NCBI GenBank assembly: GCA_025024175.1
Contig: QCXZ01000041.1
Span: 45,875,786-45,939,785 of the forward strand
Length of the DNA stretch: 64,000 bases
Origin: Rhyzopertha dominica
Lineage: Eukaryota; Arthropoda; Insecta; Coleoptera; Bostrichidae
Direction: 5' to 3'
Part shown: one piece after another, positions 21,331 to 33,174 of the stretch
Layout: each line of letters opens with the position of its first letter
Numbering within the stretch: the first letter of the stretch is position 1
Notes under the pieces: generated by a model
Told to the model about the DNA's origin: nothing
Databases searched by the model: none
The model's input: only the letters and a program-made list of their open reading frames with translations
Program-made: the position numbers and the translations under genes

Positions 21331-24300
21331 GATTTTGGTTTTGGTATGCCAGTGCTTCCGCAAATTGACTAAAGTTTAGCGAATTGAAATTAGTGGAATG
21401 CTTGCAAAGATTTGGTGGCAAATAGAGCGACTTTGCAATAACGGGCTGCATGTAGGGTTGGTAATATTAAAATAATGTCGAAATAACGATGTCATCAAAA
21501 TCAACAGCATAGGTAATTATTACAGATATATCGCGGTACGTAAGAATATCTTATGAAAATTTACCGTATTATTATTTTAACCAAATGTGGGATATAGATA
21601 CAGGAATGGTATAGGCGAACGATTATGACATATGAGAAGCAAAAAAAAAGGCGATTCTACTTATACATATATAAATACATCAGATACAATATAAATGTAC
21701 ATACCAGTATTATATTTTGAATAACACTTTTTGCTAAATTAGTACTTACTGAAAATTTAAATGATCAGCTCTATATTTGAACATATTCATCTCTATATCG
21801 AATAAGAATTATACTGCTAACTACTCTTATAAAAATAAAGGTTTGAATCAAATAACTTTGGCATTGGTCAAGTATATAGTAAGTTCATATATCCACATTC
21901 CACAAGTATATATATGCTTAATTCAAAAAAGTATTTTTTCTTTACAAGAAGTACTTGCTTGTAATATATGACATTCTCGATTTAGACTCAAGTTTATAAT
22001 GACCAAGTCGTGTGCTTAAGCCAAGTGTACGATACTCTACTTAGTTAGTTAGGCTCATATTAATTATATAATATATTCAGATATCTAAATAATACAGCTA
22101 AAACTTTGTTCAAATTTATCATTTTCTCAAATTGAAAAGCTGTAGATTTCATTTTGTAGAAAAATATATTTAATTATTGCAATAATCAGCTTCAAAATGT
22201 CTCTTGCATAATTTAAAGCTAAAACAAACAAAACTAAAGATCATTAGTTAGCTGCAGCAACATTAAATCTTAATTACATAGCTTAAGTCGTAATTGAAGT
22301 TTTTTAAAAAGAAGTGTTAAAAATTGTTTAAAACTATTTTAGAAATGTTTAGTACATATATAATATTTTTTTTAAAGTTCCATTCAGCTTAAAAAGGAGC
22401 TTTTTTATAATTTCAGCCGATTTTATGATTACATTCAGGAGTTTTTGTATACATATTTATGACTCATTAAAGTGTCCTTGCAGTTCTTTTGACGATGCTA
22501 TATAAATAATGAAAATTGCTGTTTGTTTGGAGTACTTCTGAAGTGCTAGGCGTCACATTATTTAAATTTATATTTATGTCATACCTAAAAATGTGACCCT
22601 CTAAAAATTCTGAATATGGCACTGAATTCAAAATAACAATATCTGCCAAAATGTCTTTACAGTTTCTTTTTGTATCTACATGCCAAAGCAATGTACTAAG
22701 AACTGAGGAAATGTTAGATTGTTCAAAATTTGGTTATAGATTTAAAACGAAGAAAGATATAAAAATGGCGATGGTACAGTTCAACTCGCAACAAAAAAAG
22801 TAAGACAGGTATGCAAACCGCAACGCTCTAGTATTAATGGTTATCGAGATGCTCTGCAATTGCAACGAAAATGGGACACCTGCAATTTACTGAAAAAAAA
22901 ATTGTCGACAGGGTTGGCCAAATCTCCATAACCGTTAAAAATGCGAAAACTGTATAATATATCCGCTCTTTTAATATATTTTAGAGGCCTAAAACGTACC
23001 AGCTAGAAGTCACTCGACAATTTGGCAAAAAATGAGTTGCAATACTTGCATAATGTCTAAATAAATAAAAAAAATTAATATACAAAATGCCATCACTAAA
23101 ACGCAATAAAAACTTAGACATTTAAAAAAAATATATTTTTCCAACGCAAAAAAAAACTTATATTTTATTGGTACAGAATACATTTGTTTAGAAATTTTCT
23201 TCCAGTTGAGTTTGAGTACTGTTAGTAGTCATTAAAAAATAACAAATTCCTATATAATTTCCAAGAAATCACCATCATTTACATCGTCGATTTTATTTTG
23301 TTTCTTAGCAGAATCTTTTGCTTTAAACTAGGATGTGAATTCAGTATTATCTACTTACGTATGACGTCCGAAGCAAGTTATTAGTAGTGCTGAATTAGTG
23401 AAAGTATTGAGAAAACGAAGGACTTTTCAAACAAGTACTGGGACCAAATTTCACCGTAATAGCTTTATGAGCCGCCGCAATAATTATCATTATTAAGAGG
23501 CTATAAATCTCGTTCAGTTTAGAACGACATATTTGTGAGAGGAGAATTGTTACTTGAGGTTCCGATTAGTTCAATAAGTTTCCTATTATTTCAACGAGAT
23601 GGTGGAAGCGGGGTTATTAGAGCAAAGTATATTTTTTCTCTGGAGTCTCCAAAATTTACTAATTCTCCAACTATATGTAAATGTGTAACAAATCGAGGGC
23701 AGACTGATTTCATGGAAATTACTCCTGAAGTGTTTTAAAAGATTAAGAGAAATGCTAAAGAAATAAAGAATTCATGTCTTCAAAACAANATCNTCATTTT
23801 GAATAATCACATTGAATTTTTCTCTGTCTCGTACTAATTCGTCGTTTCTGATTGTGTAGTTTTTAAACATGGCAATATTTTCCCAAATAACACTGCAAGT
23901 CCCAACCCTAATTATGTTAGATAACATAATATTGATGCATTTGAAGCCAAACGTATGATAATTGATAATTTTGAATTATGGTATTCAAAAATCTAAAAGC
24001 TTATCCGTTATGGACAAAACACTCATTTGGCCCGCTATAGATATATGCGAGTTTTGTATGGCCTTCGTTTTACTTGTAATGTATTATTTATAACGGAATA
24101 TAGTGTCCTGATAAAAATTACATACAAGGAAAGCCTCTCATCCACAATGTTCTTGTTTATTTTGTTTATCATGCCCATGTTTTTAGTTTACACGATTCTC
24201 TAATCAAGCGATTGCAATTTCGAATTGTAATAATCCTGTATAGGTAATACCACAGAGCAAAGTAAATTGACCGCAGAAATAATATGGGCAAACCATGCCA

Positions 24301-25060
24301 TCGTTCTTTTTTTTTAAATGAAGCTTGTTAATGGCAATGGAAAAACTTTTTGAAGTTTGATAAGTATTTTTTCTTGATAAATTGTGCACTCAAAAAGTTT
24401 GCAATTAATATACTATACATAATATATGTATTGGAAATTTATTATTTGATATTTTTACCTGACGCTTTATATTCTGTTCCGTATACCAAGACATTTTCTG
24501 AAAAATGAAATGAATATGCCATACATGCCCGTGAACTTTAGAAAGAAAGGATATTTTTATATAGAGGTGATACTAAGATAGGTGATACTAAGATTGTCCC
24601 CAAAGATATTTTTATAGTTTTTAACAGCGGTTTTTGTATTCCCGTTGTTTTATTACCTAAAAAACAAAAGAGAAGCATCTAGGTGATGTATTACTGGAAA
24701 TGTAAAAACAAAATTCTTTGATATCAAGCTATACAAAGTAAATGCTACGTCATTTAAAGAATACAAATGCACCACAATTGAAAACAATAAAATACACTGC
24801 CATGAAAATATATTGACATACAAAAAAGTGAGAGAAATGAAAAATCATTTTGCTGTAAATTTCATATTATCTACATAAATAAACCGGTTATTCCATTCTT
24901 TTAACTAGCTCTTTTAGGATAAGATGCAGAACAAAAAGGTCGCATATATTTAGAGCATCAGTTTATTTGTTTTCAGTTTTTAACCACCGGTGAGCAGGGT
25001 CTTTTGTTTTGGTGTAGACTTTGAAAAGCAGCACGCAAGAAAAACCATTCATTATTCATA
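21330..25060. other. Long AT-rich spacer
   Basis: This stretch is strongly AT-rich. The only local structure I noted is a 15-bp tandem duplication, AGGTGATACTAAGAT, at 24565-24594. Two N bases lie near 23790. No gene was recognised. Confidence 0.4.
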
Positions 25061-26345
25061 AACATATCCTAATTAACTGACTGACTCATAAAACTATTGA
25101 AGCGAGATACGTGAAATTTGGCTTGTAGGGCCCTTTCATAACACCCATTAAGAAAGGATTTTGAAAATTTTACCCCTAAGGGAGTGAAATAGGAGATAAA
25201 AGTGTGTCATTTTTGAAGATAGAAGCATGAAACTTTATTTATACGGTTTAGATTATAAATAAATAAACACGTATTCCAGCGTTTTTGTGAATTCCACCCT
25301 TAAGGGGTGAAATAGGGGATGAATGTTTGTACGGGAGTCTTGTCATTTTTTACAATAAAAACAGTCAATATTATTATTTAAGCTTTGGATTACAAAACCA
25401 TAAACACGTTTCACCGCTTGTGAAAATTCCACTCTTAAGAGAGGATGAAAGTTTGTATGAGAGTTTTGTCCTTTTTTAAGTTTTTGAAGTTGAACGCATG
25501 AAACGTTAAAAATTGCTTCCCTCAGGGGAAGTTAATTTATTTGCGAAGTAATTACTACGAATTACATATTTGGTCTATTATTTAATCGTTCTAGAAAAAT
25601 AATAAACACAATTTTATATTAATATTTATATTGATGAGAAAGTAACACATCTATCTATACTGAGAAAATATCATGTCCTGACTAACTGACTGATTCATCA
25701 TCTCCGAGTGTAGACTACTGAAGCTAGACATATGATATTTGGCCACTANGGNAAACTATGTAACCACCCCTAAGGAAATAGAGAATGAAAGTTTGTATGG
25801 AAGTCCGGCAGTTTTGAAGCTACAGGCATGAAGAGTTATTTTTAGGCTTTTGATTAGATATAAATAAACATTTTTGACATTAATGATTGAAATTTAAGCA
25901 TGAAATGTTACTATTATTTGGGCTTTTGATTAGGAAACAATAAGTACGCGTTTCAACTTTCTAAAATCTTCACCTCTGAGGGAGTGAAATTAGAGATTAT
26001 TTTTTTAAAGTTAATTTATTACGATTGCGTTATTTTTTAGAGTATTGTTTTGAAATTAATGCACGTCTATTTAGTTGTTTTGTAAATCACACCTACAGTT
26101 GTGAAAAGGAGGATGAAAATTAGTATGCGATTTCCATTAATTTCAAAGTAATGCCTTTGGTGACAAAATAAGGGTAGTACGTTTTCGAAGTAATATCTAA
26201 ACATTTGGGTTTTGCATGGTTACAAGTTGCAATATACATAACATTTAGTTAGAAATTACTCACCCATAATACCATATAATTTCCGTATTTGATGTATCAC
26301 GTACTTCTATGCTTGCTAAATCGCGGGAAACAGCTAGTAAAGTAT
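25060..26345. mobile_element. Degenerate Helitron-like repeat with internal ~135-bp units
   Basis: The sequence starts twice with a CTAACTGACTGA..TCATC-type leader (near 25070 and 25680). It then runs through five or six degenerate units of roughly 135 bp. Each unit has a CCCTTAAGGGGTGAAATAGG-like core, a GATGAAAGTTTGTATGGGAG-like word and a GCATGAAA word. It closes at about 26317-26332 with TCGCGGGAAACAGCTAGT, close to the ending of a widespread insect repeat that terminates in CTAG as Helitrons do. There is no coding sequence. Assignment to Helitrons rests on the end sequence and general familiarity, and is moderate at best. Confidence 0.5.
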
Positions 26346-26380
26346 CAAGCAACGATCTATGAGACTAACTTATGCAGAGG

Positions 26381-26470
26381 GTTTTACAGCTTGATGGTCG
26401 GCCGTCGTAAACTATTGTATTGCAAGTGAGGGTTTTTACAATCTTATGGTCGGCCGTCCTAAACTATTGG
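26381..26470 (+). repeat. Two direct copies of a ~37-bp word
   Basis: A word ending in ATGGTCGGCCGTC then TAAACTATTG appears at about 26381-26417 and again at 26433-26469, spaced by about 53 bp and differing at a few positions. It is GC-rich in an AT-rich setting and may be a subterminal repeat of the DDE transposon to its right. Confidence 0.6.
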
Positions 26471-26964
26471 AATTAGTGGTACTCTTCAAAAAAATCTTGT
26501 TGGCTAAAATTTTAACTTTTCCACTATAATTTTTTAAAATTTGTTAGTTGTGATAATTTAGCAATCAATAAAAATTATAAAATAAGAAATTTTATTTAAT
26601 GCAGACCTGATGCTAACTGGCGCGACCCGCGATCTATTTGTATGTGATACTTTATTGGGTTTAAGTTTTCCGATGTATAAAATAAAAGCCTTGCATTTAT
26701 ACAAATTTAATATAAAAACATACAAATTAGTAAGTAGAAAATTATTTACATTTGTTAGAAACAATTTACAATAGTGCACAATGAAATTTATACACGGTAT
26801 CGATTATGTTCATTACAGCTTTTTAATAAACACATTACAAGAGTCACAAACTAAAAAAAATAACTCGCCATCACTTTTATTGCTAAAATCACGATTAACT
26901 GCTATTATTAATTTTTATACATGATTCGCTCTGTACCGATTTTCAGTGTCCAGTACATGCCGCA

Positions 26965-27102
26965 CTAAATTTCTCCATGCAGCTTTTCATTGCTAAATTT
27001 TCCACTGGTGTTCCCTCGTTGAATTCTTTGTTTCAATTGCCCCCATATCATTTCAATGGGCTTGAAAATGGAATGATATGGGGGTAATTGTAGAATGGTG
27101 TG
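26965..27102 (-). pseudogene. DDE transposase, C-terminal part (split by BEL insertion)
   Basis: On the minus strand this is the end of an IS630/Tc1-like DDE transposase. It reads LQLPPYHSIFKPIEMIWGQL, where the Glu is the third catalytic residue (about 27052-27054), and runs to a stop at 26965-26967. The PPYH..PIE..W pattern is typical of DDE_3-type transposases common in insects. The rest of the frame continues beyond the BEL element at 33596. The ends of this transposon were not found. Confidence 0.85.
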
Positions 27103-27523
27103 TGTTAAGAATTAATAGACTTTAGTTATTTAAGTTGCCTCTTCTAATCGAGGACCATTTTTTGAGTCATTTTGAGTTTTGTTCGCGATTTAAAATTCGC
27201 GTTTTAGTATTTATATTGTTCGCCCGCCTACGTTCGTTTACACGCGTACGCAGGCGTGTCTTCAAGAAATAGCCAGTACCTAGAAGCCATAGCGATTGGG
27301 TACCACGCATGGAACCTTCCTCGTGGAAAAGTCGCTTACCGCGCTCGAAAAACCGTATCGATCACCGCTGACGTAATAGTCACCGCCAGTTCGCCCGCTT
27401 TGACAACGTTGGACATTGTTGGATTACAGGTAGGCGAACAATCTTTGTTTTTTTGACGAATCTTTTAACCGCAACGAACCAACACCGCCCTTTTTTATAA
27501 TTATACAGTCCATTTACGTGACA
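27103..27523 (+). repeat. BEL 5' LTR (421 bp)
   Basis: It starts TG and ends CA and is identical to 33175-33595 base for base. A hairpin-prone segment with CGCCTACG and CGCAGGCG arms lies near 27226-27255. A 66-codon open frame within it starts at GTG and is probably incidental. The LTR should contain the element's promoter and polyadenylation signals, but I could not place a clear TATA box. Confidence 0.95.
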
Positions 27524-27532
27524 TCAAAATTT

Positions 27533-27550
27533 TGGTCCTTCGAAAGCCGC
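27533..27550 (+). other. BEL primer-binding site
   Basis: TGGTCCTTCGAAAGCCGC begins with TGG, the complement of a tRNA CCA end, nine bases after the 5' LTR. It contains the TTCGAA expected from a tRNA T-arm. The tRNA species is not assigned. Confidence 0.7.
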
Positions 27551-27803
27551 ATTTAAAAAATACCGCATTAAAGCATTTACAACTCATTTTCTTGAAACCG
27601 CATTTTTAAAATCAATATTAGTAAGTTTAACAACGCTACCATTTTCTGGCTGATCAAACCGGTCAGGCAGATAGCCACTTGTTTTTGCGCGTTCTTATCT
27701 TTCCGCAAAAAGTCAGTAGCGCACCAAGCTGTTTGCACTTCTCGTCGTATTCGAGGAACACATTCAACCTTCAATTTAAACTGCGAAGTTTTCGTGACAA
27801 ATA

Positions 27804-30800
27804 ATGGCAACAAATGCAGATAAATTGAAAAGGGCTAAACAGTGTAGAACCACTGAAATTAATCGGTTGAATGAATTATTAACTGTGGCTCTAGCTGCTA
27901 GACAAAATGTTTCAGAACATTCACAGTTTTTGCAGAGATATAAATTCATAGATTCCATCAGGGACAACTTCAGCAAATTGCATAATACCGTGTGTTCTTT
28001 AATATCCGCCGATGCAGACGATGAATACCTTCTAGAAGAAAAAGTTCGTGCAACGTTTGACGAGAACTTTTTCTCGATTAAAACAATTTATTACGATTTA
28101 TTTGAGAAACAGAAATCGATACCAAAGATTGATTCCGATCTACCGCGCCCGAAACTTCCAGAATTAAAATTGACGAAATTCAATGGTGACATTAAACATT
28201 TTACGTCATTTATAGATGTTTTTGATGCGCTCATTCACAATAATACGCAGCTTACATCCATTGAAAAATTTTCTCACTTACTTGCATCTTTAGAAGGTCC
28301 CCCTAAAAATTTAGTACAGTGTCATACACTATCGTCTGCTAATTATCTTGTAGCCTATAATGCTTTAAAAAACCGCTATTCTAATACCCGCATTTTAGCA
28401 ACGTTCCATTGGAATGAGATAGAAAACGCTCCGCGCTTAACTTCGGAAAACCCGCCCGCATTACGAAAACTTTTGGACACTTTTACTGAAAATATTGCCG
28501 CTCTTAAAAATTTGCAATTTCCTACAGAACAATGGGACTTTATTTTAACCCATATGCTTCTTAAAAGATTAGATACCGCTGTAGTTNCCAGGTNTGAATT
28601 GCAGTATGGCTNAACAGATATGCCTAATTTTGATACTTTAAAGGANTTTGTTTCCAAACAATGCATTGCTTATGAAACAATGAGTATGGGCTCTACTTCA
28701 TTCACTACTAGCGTAAAAACTCGTACGAGTCCTGCTACAATTAATTCGTCACATCTTTCACGAAAAACAAATAACTTGCTTGCATCCAAGGCAACACCGT
28801 CTCGCCCGTGTGTTTTTTGTAATACCACGGAGCATTTGATTTACAATTGCCCAGTTTTACTTAATAAACTTCCACGTGATCGATACAATTTAGTAAAACA
28901 GTATAAACTTTGTGTGAATTGTTTAAGTCACACACACGCCTCTCAGAATTGCAATTCAGCTTCTAGCTGTAAAATATGTCAGTACCGTCATCACTCACTT
29001 TTACATTACCCGCGTTCTGACAATAATAATCCTCCAAACTTGCTGCTCAATACTCCTAATAATGGAGAAAAAAGAAACGAGTTACGTGCTTCTTCAGCAA
29101 AACCAAACCGCACTTCTATTTCGGCTGATAAACCTTTAGATACTTCCGCTGAGTCTACTTTGTGTCATTTAGGAAAGGCAACCCAACCTAATGTACTGCT
29201 TTCCACAGCAGAATTGCGAATACGTAATAGTTTTGGTTATTTTATTCCCGCTCGTGCTATTTTGGATTCAGGAAGTGAATCATGTTACATTTCTCGAAAT
29301 TTAGCGATCCGCTTAGGGTTAAAGATCAGACCGTACTCTGTTAATATTTACGGGTTAGGAGGAATGAAAACTAAGGCGCATAGTGGAGAAGTTCATTGCA
29401 CAATTCACCCAAGATGTAAAACGTATCCCACTTATGAATTTCCCGCAATTGTATTAGATAATATTTGTTCTGAAATTCCCGCATTTAGCTTCGATGTTGA
29501 GAAATGGGAACACATCAAAGCATTATGTCTGGCTGATCCAGATTTTAATAAAACTCACGCTGTTGATCTGATTCTTGGAGCGAATGTTTTTAGTAAGATT
29601 TTATTGGATGGTTCTATTTCACCCAATAATCGCGATTTACCCCCCGCCATTAATACCACCCTGGGTTATGTACTTATGGGTGAGATTCAGCATAAAAATA
29701 ACTCATCTCCTGATCATTGTTTTTTTACTACATGTACAAGCGATTCATTAAACAATACACTTCAAAAATTTTGGAGCGTAGAAGAAGTTCCGCAACAAAA
29801 CTTAATGTCTAGCGAAGACACCGAATGTGAACATAATTTTTTGAACACAACTTATAGAAACCCGTCTGGGAGATTTGTTGTCTCATTACCATTTCGAACT
29901 AGCCGTTATCCTAAATTTGAAAATTCTAAATTACCCGCTCTACGTAGATTTTTCTCTTTAGAAAGGAGACTGAATGCACAGCCTGCTCTTTACAAAGAAT
30001 ATTGTGCCGTTCTTCAGGGGTATCTAGATCACGGGCATATGGAGTTAGCGACTTATTTCGATCCTAACGGATATTACCTGCCACATCACTGTGTTCTGAA
30101 ACCCGAATCGTCTACTACTCAGGTTAGGGTAGTATTCGACGCTTCTTCGAAAGATTCTAATAATCAATCACTCAATGACATGGTTTTGCCTGGGCCTAAG
30201 TTGCAAAATGACATTGCTGCTATTCTTCTTAAATTTCGATTGCATTCAGTTGTTTTGACCGCTGATATAAAGGCTATGTACCGCCAAATTTTAATCGATC
30301 CTTCTTGCTACACCTTTCAGAGGATTCTTTGGAGATTTTCTCAAAATCAACCGCTTCAAGAATATTTTTTGAAAACCGTTACCTTCGGCGTCAATTCATC
30401 GCCATATCTCGCACTTAGAACTCTTCTCCAGCTGGCTGACGAGGAACGTGAAACTTTTCCTGTGGCCGCAGAAGTATTAGCTTCCGATATTTATGTCGAT
30501 GATATCGTCACAGGATGTGACACTCCGCAAGACGCTTTGCAATTACAACGCGATCTTACTTCTTTATTGTTCAAAGGAGGATTCGAATTAAGAAAATGGA
30601 TGAGTAATGATCAAGAGGTATTATCTCAACTGCCACAATCCATTTTACATACAAATTGTCTAACATTCGATGAGTGTGCTGAAACTACAATAAAAATCTT
30701 GGGCCTAAAGTGGGATCCGGCTCAAGATTGTTTTCTTTATTCCATTGGTGCTGTCGATAATCATGTATGTAACAAACGCCATATGTTATCTCAGCTCGCG

Positions 30801-33020
30801 CGCATCTGCGATCCTCTAGGGTTTTTAGCCCCTGTAACTTTGGTTTCCAAAGTATTAATTCAGAAACTATGGTCTGTCAAGTTAGATTGGGATGAATGTC
30901 CTCCCAAAGACATTATTAAACGTTGGACGATTTATACCAATCAATTACCACATATATCGTCCATTTCTATACCGCGCCATGTTTCTTTACCCGCATTTGA
31001 ATCCGTGGAACTGTGTGGATTTTGTGACGGTTCTTCTGTTGCGTATGCCGCATGCGTTTATATTCGCTTTGTGTTTAAAAACACTGTTCAAGTCGTATTA
31101 CTATGCGCAAAGTGCAAAGTAGCACCTTTGAAGCAATTGTCTATTCCTAGGATAGAACTCTGCGGTGCTCTTTTACTCACAAAATTGATGAACTTTGTTC
31201 TTAAAGTATACTATTCAAAATTCACATTCAAACAAATTTTTGCATTCACCGATTCCACGATTGTTTTACACTGGCTGAACTCTTCCCCTCACCGGTGGAA
31301 ACCATTTGTAGGAAATCGTATTTCATTAATTCAACAAAATCTACCGCAAGCCTGTTGGCAACACGTATCCTCAGAAAATAATATAGCAGACGCTGCTTCA
31401 AGGGGTTTACTTCCACTGGAATTTGTAAAGTTTACAAACTGGTGGACAGGTCCAGAATTTTTACAAAAACCGCATTCTGAATGGCCCACGCAAAGCATCC
31501 GTTATATAAATAATGATCATATAACGGGTGAGCAACGGAAAACTGCACTTCTCGCTACTACAAGCTCAGAAATGTTGAATTCTTACATTGACAAATATTC
31601 TTCTTTGCAAAAACTGCAGAGGGTTTTTGCGTATGTCCAATGTTTTATTTTTAATTTAAGAAATCCCAGGATAAAGAGAACGCCTATTCTCACTGTTCAC
31701 GACTTACAAGCTGCTTTGCTCCTTTTTATTAAACATGTCCAAAATGAGCACTTTATCCATGATATTGAAAAATTGCGGGCTGGAAAACTTGTATCAAAAC
31801 CGCTTCGTAAATTGGGTGCCTTTTTAGACGAGGTCGGGGTCCTAAGAGTTGGCGGCCGACTTCAAAATTCGTTGCTAAATTATGAGAGAAAGCACCCCAT
31901 TTTACTGCCTCAAAATTCTCGTTTAACCTCTTTAATTATTGAGTATGTACACTCTAAACATCTTCATCCCGGTTTACAAACCACATTATACTTAATAACA
32001 CAAAATTACTGGATTCTTTCTGCACGTCGAGCAGCAAAAAGGGTGTTATCTAAATGTTATAAATGTTTTCGTTGTAATCCTCTACCATTTCAACCATTAA
32101 TGGGTAACTTACCTGCAAACCGCGTATCTCAAGTAAAGCCTTTTTCCATCGTTGGTGTTGATTTCGGCGGGCCCTTTTTTGTAACTTCACGACGTGTCAG
32201 AGGTTCAAAATCATATAAAGCATACATATGTATTTTCGTGTGTTTCGCAACAAAGGCGATTCATCTCGAATTAGTAAGCGACCTGTCCAGCGATAATTAT
32301 TTATGCGCCCTTCGTCGTTTTATTGCACGTCGAGGAAGATGCACTGAAATTGTATCTGACAATGCCACGAACTTTGTCGGAGCTAACAGATATTTGATGA
32401 AAATATTCGCGGAAGCTGTTAAATCTGAACAAATAGAATGGAGCTTTAATCCCCCGCTTGCCTCTCATTTTGGAGGTCTATTCGAAGCTGGCATTAAATC
32501 GGTCAAAACGCACCTTGCTCGAGTTATAGGCGATCAGTGTCTTACCTATGAAGAGTTTAATACTGTTTTGATACAAATAGAATCGTTACTGAATTCCAGG
32601 CNCTTATGCGCACTCAGTAATGATCCAAACGATTACNNAGTGTTGACTCCCGGTCATTTCCTAACTTTGGAACCGCTGACTTGCATTCCTGATCCTGATC
32701 TGTCGCACTTGAATATTAACCGCTTAGACCGCTATCAACTTTTGACACGTTTGCATCATGATTTTTGGACTCGGTGGCATAATGAGTATCTAAATACGTT
32801 GCAACAAAAATTGAAGTGGAATACTCCCTCAGCACCCGCAAAAGAAGGGGCTCTAGTTCTCATAAAGCGAGATAATCTACCTCCAATGTCATGGAAGCTC
32901 GCGAGAATAACGCGTCTTTTTCCAGGTCGTGACAATATTGCTCGTGTGGCTGAAGTGCAAACAGCTGAAGGCTGGTATACTCGACCCTTGAATAAATTAT
33001 GCCCATTGCCAGACGCTTAA
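27804..33020 (+). CDS. BEL/Pao gag-pol polyprotein
   Basis: This 1,738-residue polyprotein carries every step of LTR retrotransposition. The N-terminal gag-like part includes a DUF1759-type block (from about residue 115). Zinc knuckles follow at C336-C349 and C370-C383 (both CX2CX4HX4C), and a third CCHH-like one at 389-401. The aspartic protease has DSGSE at 488-492. The reverse transcriptase has VVFDASSKD near 776, ADIKAMYRQI at 820 and the YVDD active site at 897-900. RNase H has its acidic set at D1075, E1118, D1150 and D1196. The integrase has an HHCC zinc finger (H1383, C1418, C1421) and a DDE core at D1453, D1519 and E1561, then a C-terminal DUF5641-like tail. All key residues are present. 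The ATG at 27804 is the first in frame and has a purine at -3. Seven codons contain N bases. Confidence 0.95.
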   Translation: MATNADKLKRAKQCRTTEINRLNELLTVALAARQNVSEHSQFLQRYKFIDSIRDNFSKLHNTVCSLISADADDEYLLEEKVRATFDENFFSIKTIYYDLFEKQKSIPKIDSDLPRPKLPELKLTKFNGDIKHFTSFIDVFDALIHNNTQLTSIEKFSHLLASLEGPPKNLVQCHTLSSANYLVAYNALKNRYSNTRILATFHWNEIENAPRLTSENPPALRKLLDTFTENIAALKNLQFPTEQWDFILTHMLLKRLDTAVVXRXELQYGXTDMPNFDTLKXFVSKQCIAYETMSMGSTSFTTSVKTRTSPATINSSHLSRKTNNLLASKATPSRPCVFCNTTEHLIYNCPVLLNKLPRDRYNLVKQYKLCVNCLSHTHASQNCNSASSCKICQYRHHSLLHYPRSDNNNPPNLLLNTPNNGEKRNELRASSAKPNRTSISADKPLDTSAESTLCHLGKATQPNVLLSTAELRIRNSFGYFIPARAILDSGSESCYISRNLAIRLGLKIRPYSVNIYGLGGMKTKAHSGEVHCTIHPRCKTYPTYEFPAIVLDNICSEIPAFSFDVEKWEHIKALCLADPDFNKTHAVDLILGANVFSKILLDGSISPNNRDLPPAINTTLGYVLMGEIQHKNNSSPDHCFFTTCTSDSLNNTLQKFWSVEEVPQQNLMSSEDTECEHNFLNTTYRNPSGRFVVSLPFRTSRYPKFENSKLPALRRFFSLERRLNAQPALYKEYCAVLQGYLDHGHMELATYFDPNGYYLPHHCVLKPESSTTQVRVVFDASSKDSNNQSLNDMVLPGPKLQNDIAAILLKFRLHSVVLTADIKAMYRQILIDPSCYTFQRILWRFSQNQPLQEYFLKTVTFGVNSSPYLALRTLLQLADEERETFPVAAEVLASDIYVDDIVTGCDTPQDALQLQRDLTSLLFKGGFELRKWMSNDQEVLSQLPQSILHTNCLTFDECAETTIKILGLKWDPAQDCFLYSIGAVDNHVCNKRHMLSQLARICDPLGFLAPVTLVSKVLIQKLWSVKLDWDECPPKDIIKRWTIYTNQLPHISSISIPRHVSLPAFESVELCGFCDGSSVAYAACVYIRFVFKNTVQVVLLCAKCKVAPLKQLSIPRIELCGALLLTKLMNFVLKVYYSKFTFKQIFAFTDSTIVLHWLNSSPHRWKPFVGNRISLIQQNLPQACWQHVSSENNIADAASRGLLPLEFVKFTNWWTGPEFLQKPHSEWPTQSIRYINNDHITGEQRKTALLATTSSEMLNSYIDKYSSLQKLQRVFAYVQCFIFNLRNPRIKRTPILTVHDLQAALLLFIKHVQNEHFIHDIEKLRAGKLVSKPLRKLGAFLDEVGVLRVGGRLQNSLLNYERKHPILLPQNSRLTSLIIEYVHSKHLHPGLQTTLYLITQNYWILSARRAAKRVLSKCYKCFRCNPLPFQPLMGNLPANRVSQVKPFSIVGVDFGGPFFVTSRRVRGSKSYKAYICIFVCFATKAIHLELVSDLSSDNYLCALRRFIARRGRCTEIVSDNATNFVGANRYLMKIFAEAVKSEQIEWSFNPPLASHFGGLFEAGIKSVKTHLARVIGDQCLTYEEFNTVLIQIESLLNSRXLCALSNDPNDYXVLTPGHFLTLEPLTCIPDPDLSHLNINRLDRYQLLTRLHHDFWTRWHNEYLNTLQQKLKWNTPSAPAKEGALVLIKRDNLPPMSWKLARITRLFPGRDNIARVAEVQTAEGWYTRPLNKLCPLPDA

Positions 33021-33162
33021 AAAATATTTTCCTGTTTATTTTCATTTTTCCATGTACATTATTCATTATTGCTATTTTTTTTTTGACTGAAGGTTTTACT
33101 TATAAAATTTCAGTATGTTTCTTTCATTTATATAATTTTGTTAAATTCCTATTTAACAAAAT

Positions 33163-33174
33163 GGTGGGGCAGGA
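33163..33174 (+). other. BEL polypurine tract
   Basis: GGTGGGGCAGGA lies directly before the 3' LTR, the position where plus-strand synthesis is primed. It has a single pyrimidine pair breaking the purine run. Confidence 0.6.

Noticed and set aside
24565..24594. Two copies of AGGTGATACTAAGAT as a CRISPR-like or satellite array
   Set aside because: Only two adjacent units without spacers. It is a simple tandem duplication.
27041..27085. Perfect inverted repeat CCCCCATATCATT / AATGATATGGGGG
   Set aside because: It is explained by the coding of PPYH and MIWG in the DDE transposase on the minus strand. No evidence for a functional hairpin.
27256..27456. 66-codon open frame in the 5' LTR, repeated identically in the 3' LTR at 33328-33528
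   Set aside because: It starts at GTG, is identical only because the LTRs are identical, and resembles no protein. It is most likely incidental to a GC-rich LTR.
28376..28666. Minus-strand 96-codon frame
   Set aside because: It is an antisense shadow of the BEL gag-pol frame.
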